Assembly: GCA_958443615.1 (NCBI GenBank)
Contig: CAUCLI010000001.1
Span: 186,001-250,000 of the forward strand
DNA: 64,000 nucleotides
Source: an uncultured Collinsella sp.
GTDB lineage: Bacteria; Actinomycetota; Coriobacteriia; Coriobacteriales; Coriobacteriaceae
Reading direction: 5' to 3'
Each line of letters begins with the position of its first letter. Positions within the stretch are counted from its first letter, which is position 1. The notes beneath the pieces are model-generated. The model made no database searches and was not told the DNA's origin. It worked only from the letters and a program-made list of their open reading frames with translations. Positions 59,517 through 64,000 of this stretch are shown here, one piece after another. The position numbers were made by a program, and so were the translations under genes.

Positions 59517-59657
59517 AAAGGGTCGCCCCTGGCGAACGTTTCGGTCCCATTTTGAACCTCGAGACATTTCCGGATTATTGTGACCTGCGGTTTTGTTACA
59601 AGAGTTTGGCATGGATGCCGCGAGAGGCCCCTAAACGTTCGCCAGAGGCGACCCTTT
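59517..59657. repeat. MITE-like element with 25-bp inverted ends
   Basis: AAAGGGTCGCCCCTGGCGAACGTTT-type arm at 59517-59541 is complementary to 59633-59657 at 24 of 25 positions. The 91-base interior has no gene. Such a structure is either a miniature mobile element or a long foldable RNA. It separates the ABC operon from the convergent DUF559-like gene. Confidence 0.7.
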
Positions 59658-59774
59658 GCCGCACAGGGGGCTGCGAGGGGGTGCTCGAAATGCACTGGGT
59701 GGGCACATCGGGCACAAAGATGCAAAGTTCGATGCGCTGGAGGCTGCGTTTTGAGCTGAAGGAGCGGGGACGGA

Positions 59775-61016
59775 TTATGTGCTGGAGTCGCTGCCTACGC
59801 TGCCGAGGGCCGACCCGCCGCTTGAGTTGCTGCTGTTTTTCCCGAAAATACTAGCATGTAGCACGTTCCGGCGTTCGAGATAGGCCGCGGTGCGGGTGGC
59901 GAGAGGAAACCCGAGTGCTTCCGCCCGATGTCTGATGACGGCGTCGTAGTTGTTCAAGTCCGCAATTTGGTCGTTGGTAAAGGTGACCACGTGATACCCC
60001 ATGCTCTCGAGCGCGGCGACTCGTCCGGTCTCTCTCTTGAAGCTCAGATCCCTCGAGTGATATCCTTCGCCGTCCACCTCGAGCACGCCTCTTGTCCTCG
60101 TATATAGCTGATCCGCCACGCAATAGGATTGGTTTCCTAGTTTTTGCCCGGCCTCGTCGAAATCGATGTGATGGTTGAGTTTGGGCTTGGGCCAGCCTTC
60201 GCCGCCGATTTTCATGCTTGCGGTGAGAAACAACGCGACCTTGGACTCGAGAGGCGACCCTGAACCGTTCATAGCGAGCCCCAAGGCTCGTTCGGCAACT
60301 CGACAGCCGGCGGTGCCTCTTAACTCGTGTGCGAGCGAGGCGATTGCGTCCAAGGTGGTGAGTGGCGGACGCTTCCATAAGTTGGAATTCGAACCAGAAT
60401 GCGGAACGCACAGGCTCCAGGGCAGCTCCGACCCGTCCCCATCGAGGAACGAGGACCTACGTCCGCGTGCGTCATAGTATTCGCAAACCCGCGATCGGGG
60501 GTTGAGCACCCCACCATCATCGAGCCCGCCGTTGTTCTTGAGCATGCCAAGCACAAAATCCATGCGCGAATTCTCAGGAGAGACGGCGTAGAGCCCGCAT
60601 GCCTCGAACATCGCAAGCGCGAGTTCAACCCCGCTAATGCTACGACAGGGTGCAGCGAGCAGCAGGTCCACGCAAATTACTCCAAGGCCACCGCCAATGT
60701 CGATGATGCAATCCTTGGGCAGGTGCTTTGGAATGCGATGCGCTTTTATGAGGCCGGAGGAGTACCTGACTGAATTGGGGAGCATCACGTGGACAGGTGT
60801 CGAGAGTCCTTTGAGATCGGTGAGCAGCCGGCGCCGAATGCACTCTTCGACGGGTCGCGCGTTTGATCGGATGCTGCCCTTCGCCCAATCGAGGCCTAGT
60901 CCGTCAGGCTGTTCGGCAGTGGCGATTTCCAATGGGATATCGACATCGCGAACCGCTGGAGGCGTCCCCCAGTATTCCCAACCCGATATGTCACAGACAA
61001 CTGCATCCATGTTCAT
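59775..61016 (-). CDS. DUF559-like putative endonuclease protein
   Basis: 413 residues. The C-terminal third resembles the DUF559 branch of PD-(D/E)xK nucleases: GVLEVDGEGYHSRDLSFKRE then AALESMGYHVVTFTND, where the Glu/Asp of EVDG and the later residues would bind metal. The N-terminal part (DIPLEIATAEQPDGLGLDWA, PVHVMLPNSVRYSSGLIKAH) is a variable domain seen with such nucleases. The tail is Ser/Gly-rich. ATG 61016 is chosen from the end of the AT-rich upstream gap. No partner gene is visible. Function is inferred from the fold only. Confidence 0.6.
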   Translation of the reverse strand: MNMDAVVCDISGWEYWGTPPAVRDVDIPLEIATAEQPDGLGLDWAKGSIRSNARPVEECIRRRLLTDLKGLSTPVHVMLPNSVRYSSGLIKAHRIPKHLPKDCIIDIGGGLGVICVDLLLAAPCRSISGVELALAMFEACGLYAVSPENSRMDFVLGMLKNNGGLDDGGVLNPRSRVCEYYDARGRRSSFLDGDGSELPWSLCVPHSGSNSNLWKRPPLTTLDAIASLAHELRGTAGCRVAERALGLAMNGSGSPLESKVALFLTASMKIGGEGWPKPKLNHHIDFDEAGQKLGNQSYCVADQLYTRTRGVLEVDGEGYHSRDLSFKRETGRVAALESMGYHVVTFTNDQIADLNNYDAVIRHRAEALGFPLATRTAAYLERRNVLHASIFGKNSSNSSGGSALGSVGSDSST

Positions 61017-61227
61017 ACGATAGCAGCACTCATGGATATATAAAGTGAAAATTATATAATCTACCTGCGGAAATGGTGGCAGATATGAGGCAGAAAAATT
61101 CGGATTTTCCTCTGGTGCCAACCCGTACTTCCGCTAGGGTGCCTGAGCGGACGCCTAACTGGGCGCCTGCCCGGTTGCCTGTTAGGGCACCTAGCTAGAG
61201 TGTCTTGTCGGGTGCCTGCTCGGTTGA

Positions 61228-62001
61228 CTACGCGGTGATGAACCGCCCGATCTTGCGGTCGTGTTCGTCGCAGGGGACCTGTTCGACTTCCTGTTCGGCA
61301 AACGCGACGCCGAGCACCCGGCAGTCCTCGCGCAGCTGAGGCAGGTAGCGGTCGTAGGTGCCGCGGCCGTAGCCCAGGCGATTGCCCTGCGCGTCAAAGG
61401 CGACGGCGGGGACGATGGCGAAGTCGATTTCCGACGGCGGCACAACGGGGAAGCGCGTGTCATCCTTGGGCGGAACGCTGCCCTTTACGCGTGAGGGGAT
61501 GAAGCGCCGCGTGGCGCCGGCGCGCGTGCTGGTGAGGGCCTGATGCTCCTCGGTGACGGCCGGGCCCCAGGGCTTGCGCGGGTCGACGATGAACGGCACG
61601 TTGCCGCCAAGGTAGTTGTTGCAGGAGACGGAGCGCATGCACATGGCGCCGGACGCTGCGTTGGGGATCATGCATGGGAATACGATGCGGTATCCGTAGG
61701 CATAGGCGCCGCGGATGAAGCGGTCAAGGTCGACCTCGTAACGCAGGGCGGCGTAGACGGCCAGGGTCGGCGGCTGCCCGTTCTTTCCCTTGATACCGCT
61801 GGAACGAAGCTCTTCGATGAGCCGGTTGCAGATCTCGCGCGATTTGTTGGAGCGAGCGGCGGGGCGCAATTCCTGGCGCGTCGTGAGTGCAGCGCGGCGC
61901 ACGTCGGCCTTGCGGTCGAGAATCTCCCGCGCGGTGTCATCCTGCGATTTTGCCGTCGTGGGCGCAACGGTGGTTTTTTTCGCTTGCTTTGCAGTCGCCA
62001 T
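61228..62001 (-). CDS. 5-formyltetrahydrofolate cyclo-ligase
   Basis: 257 residues. It converts 5-formyl-THF to 5,10-methenyl-THF using ATP. The diagnostic nucleotide-site motif is PAVAFDAQGNRLGYGRGTYD near residue 205, followed by RYLPQL. An N-terminal Lys/Thr-rich extension (~30 residues) precedes the normal start of the fold (KADVRRAALTTRQEL), and there is a middle insertion (TRRFIPSRVKGSVPPK) not found in short members. AGGAGCC precedes the ATG at 62001. The ~100 bases between its stop and the DUF559 gene contain degenerate GGGYGCCT repeats. Confidence 0.88.
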   Translation of the reverse strand: MATAKQAKKTTVAPTTAKSQDDTAREILDRKADVRRAALTTRQELRPAARSNKSREICNRLIEELRSSGIKGKNGQPPTLAVYAALRYEVDLDRFIRGAYAYGYRIVFPCMIPNAASGAMCMRSVSCNNYLGGNVPFIVDPRKPWGPAVTEEHQALTSTRAGATRRFIPSRVKGSVPPKDDTRFPVVPPSEIDFAIVPAVAFDAQGNRLGYGRGTYDRYLPQLREDCRVLGVAFAEQEVEQVPCDEHDRKIGRFITA

Positions 62002-62094
62002 GGTGCGGCTCCTCTCGACGTCTCATTGCTTCATTCTACCGCGTGGGCGACCGGCGTTGGGTGCCGTCGCGCCATGCGATTCGGGTGGACGGAA

Positions 62095-62718
62095 TCACGC
62101 CGTCTCGCCGAAAACCCCGCTCGCGCGATACGCGGCGACGAGGTCGTCCAGGTGCATGCGGGCGTTGGCGGGGCTGGTGGAGGGGAGCTCGACAAGTTCG
62201 ATCCCGCGTTGGGTGAGCGCAGGCCCGTCAAATCGGCGGCAGAGTTGGGCGGCTTTGCCGCCGGTGGTGCAAACCGTCTCGATGGGGGCGGCATCGAGGA
62301 TTCGCGCGAGGTCGTTGGGTTCTGGGTTGGCGATGCTTGCGTCGCTCGCCCCAGCGATGTCGCATGCCGCCAAGACGTCCCACAGCGCGATGCGGTGCGC
62401 CAACAGGAACGCGCGCCGCGCGTCGTTATCGATGAGCTCGTGATCGCGAAGGCCGTGCAGGCGCTCCATCACGCGCCAGAAGCGGTTTTGAGGGTGGCCG
62501 TAGTAGAAACCGACCTCGCGCGAGCGGGGCGAGGGCATGGTCCCGAGCACGAGCACGCGCGACCGCCCATCGAATATCGGGTCGAGCGTATGGGCGACGC
62601 GCGCGGCCGCCGCCCCGTCCTGCAAGCCAACGCGCGCGGCCGCCGCCCCGTCCTGCAAGCCGACGCGCACGGCGGCCGCCCCGTCCTGGAGGTCCCCCTC
62701 TTTTGCGGCCTCACTCAT
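62095..62718 (-). CDS. Hypoxanthine/uracil-DNA glycosylase (UDG family 6, HDG)
   Basis: 207 residues. The core from about residue 45 matches family 6 DNA-deoxyinosine glycosylases: VLVLGTMPSPRSREVGFYYG then HPQNRFWRV with the catalytic Asn, LWDVLAACDI, and a late LPSTSPANA segment. It removes deaminated bases (hypoxanthine, uracil) from DNA. The N-terminal 40 residues are three near-identical GLQDGAAAARV units from a 33-bp minisatellite. The start overlaps the stop of the upstream M16 peptidase gene by eight bases, so the two are coupled. Confidence 0.85.
   Translation of the reverse strand: MSEAAKEGDLQDGAAAVRVGLQDGAAAARVGLQDGAAAARVAHTLDPIFDGRSRVLVLGTMPSPRSREVGFYYGHPQNRFWRVMERLHGLRDHELIDNDARRAFLLAHRIALWDVLAACDIAGASDASIANPEPNDLARILDAAPIETVCTTGGKAAQLCRRFDGPALTQRGIELVELPSTSPANARMHLDDLVAAYRASGVFGETA
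62596..62694 (-). repeat. 33-bp minisatellite in the HDG 5' end
   Basis: Three in-frame 33-base units (62596-62628, 62629-62661, 62662-62694) differ at only a few bases and encode GLQDGAAAARV-type repeats at the protein's start. Copy number may differ between strains without breaking the frame. Confidence 0.85.
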
Positions 62719-64000
62719 CGGCTTCGTCGGTTCCCATGAGGTCGATGGCGTTCCAGTTCGCCTCGCTCGCCTCGATCGCCTCGCGCCCGGCGAACACGCA
62801 GGCGGGGGCCTCGCGGGCGATCCGCGCGACGTCGCCCGCCAGGGCTCGAAGCGCCTCGGGCGTGGCGTCGAGCATCTGCTGGCGACGCTTCGCGCGCGTG
62901 CCTTCGGGCGTCTTGCAGAAGTACTCGGCGTTGCGGCGCTTGGTCAGCGCGTACGGCTTGAGCGGGGCGTCCATGCCCGAGACGCAGCTCACGATGAAGC
63001 CCTCGAACGTGTCGGCGTCTGGGTTGAAGGCGGCGAGCCAGTCCCCCGCCGCCTCGATGCGCGCCAGCGAAGGGTCGATGGCGGGGTCGCGATAGGTGTA
63101 GAAGCTCGCGTGGCGCGGGCTGGGGGAGCGGAAGCCGCAGCCGTAGGCCCCGCCCTTTACGCGGATCTCGTTCCACAGGTAGTCGTAGGAAAGCGCGTTG
63201 GAGGCGACGCTCCACACGCCGTCGGTCTCGATGCCGAGCGCACGGGGGTCGCAGGCGCGGGCCAGGTACGTCACGTCGCTGGGGATGACGAACGCCTCGT
63301 GTTTGTCCTCGGGCCACGGCACGTAGAGCTCCTTGGCGGGCGCGGTGCGCGGCTCGAGCCCCAGGTCGCCCGCCGCGGCCCAGTAGCGGGCGTAGTCCTC
63401 GTCGCTTCCGGTGAAGCTCGCGACGGTGCCCGTCGAGGTGAAGACGCGGTCGCGCAGGTCGCGCAGGGTGTCGCACAGCTCGTCCTTGCGCCCGTCGAAG
63501 TTGTCGAGAAGATCGCGCAGGAACAGGTAGAAGTCCACGCCGGAGAGCTGCTGGGTGAGGATGGCGGCGGGCGAACCATAAGACATGGCGCGGGCGAGCG
63601 CGGCGCTGTGGCCGTTCATGAGGAAGCTCTGCTCCATGCCGATGCGCGTCTGCGTGAGCACATCGCGCATGCGCTCGGTGTCCTCGAAGACCGTTTCGGA
63701 CCACACCTCGCGCGGGATGCCCGCGAGCGCGTCCATCTTCTCGGACAGCGCGCCGGCCGCGACGAGCAGGCGCGGGCGCGCGAGTTTCCAGTTGGGCTGC
63801 GTGGCGACCTCGGTCGTGAAGGAGAGGAAGCCCAGGTTGGCGCACACGTAGCTGTCGAGCTCGCCGGCGCTCATGCGCTCGGTGGCGAGCTGGTTCATAA
63901 GGCGCGTGAGCACGGTCACATAGGGGAGCTCGGCAAATGAGAGGTGGGAGAGGTCGAAGTAGGTGAACGCGTAGGCGAGCTGGTGCGTGGGCAGGTCATG
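62711..64000 (-). CDS. M16C (PreP-like) metallopeptidase, partial at window edge
   Basis: At least 429 residues, with the N-terminal part beyond position 64000. The visible part matches the second half of long M16C peptidases (PreP/insulinase type): THQLAYAFTYFDLSHLSFAE, then LPYVTVLTRLMNQLATERMS, the peptidase-associated domain, and AYGCGFRSPSPRHASFYTYR with the C-terminal inactive repeat. The zinc-binding HxxEH should lie in the missing N-terminal half. These enzymes degrade peptides in the cytoplasm or at the envelope. It ends with an eight-base overlap into the HDG gene. Confidence 0.88.
   Translation of the reverse strand, partial: HDLPTHQLAYAFTYFDLSHLSFAELPYVTVLTRLMNQLATERMSAGELDSYVCANLGFLSFTTEVATQPNWKLARPRLLVAAGALSEKMDALAGIPREVWSETVFEDTERMRDVLTQTRIGMEQSFLMNGHSAALARAMSYGSPAAILTQQLSGVDFYLFLRDLLDNFDGRKDELCDTLRDLRDRVFTSTGTVASFTGSDEDYARYWAAAGDLGLEPRTAPAKELYVPWPEDKHEAFVIPSDVTYLARACDPRALGIETDGVWSVASNALSYDYLWNEIRVKGGAYGCGFRSPSPRHASFYTYRDPAIDPSLARIEAAGDWLAAFNPDADTFEGFIVSCVSGMDAPLKPYALTKRRNAEYFCKTPEGTRAKRRQQMLDATPEALRALAGDVARIAREAPACVFAGREAIEASEANWNAIDLMGTDEADE

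Noticed and set aside
61130..61227. Degenerate GGGYGCCT repeats after the cyclo-ligase gene
   Set aside because: Units vary too much in sequence and spacing to define a real array or terminator.

Overview
The window is about 64 kb of GC-rich (roughly 65%) bacterial chromosome. It probably comes from an intestinal actinobacterium of the Coriobacteriia, with Collinsella or a close relative as the best guess. The gene content (FtsB-like protein beside Ppx/GppA, LytTR two-component system, rubrerythrin, LPXTG-type surface protein, type C pyrophosphatase, NhaA) and the many GC-rich intergenic palindromes point that way. This is a judgement from gene style, not a database match.

Layout. 1-2769: TetR regulator, FtsB/DivIC-like division protein and Ppx/GppA. 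2735-8340: an AT-richer island with a large serine recombinase whose reading frame runs into the 3' end of ppx, an excisionase-like protein, a cloverleaf-shaped palindrome, two small unknown genes, a lipoprotein, a coiled-coil membrane protein and an XRE regulator. No relaxase or replication gene is visible. 8399-9586: a GntR regulator between two tRNA-Leu genes. 10388-20233: a heterodimeric ABC exporter, a UMF1-type MFS protein, QueT behind an apparent attenuator, a glycosyltransferase-like protein, a LytS/LytR-type pair and a YfcE-like phosphoesterase. 20395-32178: tRNA-Asp, Rrf2, a MutY-like glycosylase, rubrerythrin, a 1343-residue sortase-anchored protein, RmuC, a YhcG-type nuclease, Nth, a Tat lipoprotein with an erythromycin-esterase-like fold and a second copy of the nth tail.

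32260-47239: Mfd, a YitT protein, an AlbA_2 (Schlafen-like) protein, RecQ, a DMT exporter, MetA, PcrA and a GntR regulator. 47379-55828: a small GntR-linked gene, BrnQ behind a start-site hairpin, a ROK sugar kinase, a PHP phosphatase, pyrophosphatase, NhaA, a small unknown protein and a NUDIX-Vsr fusion. 56025-64000: a Bce-type ABC transporter bracketed by two very small membrane proteins, a MITE-like element, a DUF559-like nuclease, 5-formyl-THF cyclo-ligase, a hypoxanthine/uracil-DNA glycosylase and a truncated M16C peptidase.

Two themes stand out. DNA repair is dense: MutY-like, Nth, Mfd, RecQ, PcrA, RmuC, NUDIX-Vsr and a family 6 UDG. Intergenic space is also rich in palindromes, MITE-like elements and short tandem arrays. 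One palindrome family occurs twice, at 35987-36047 and 54490-54548.
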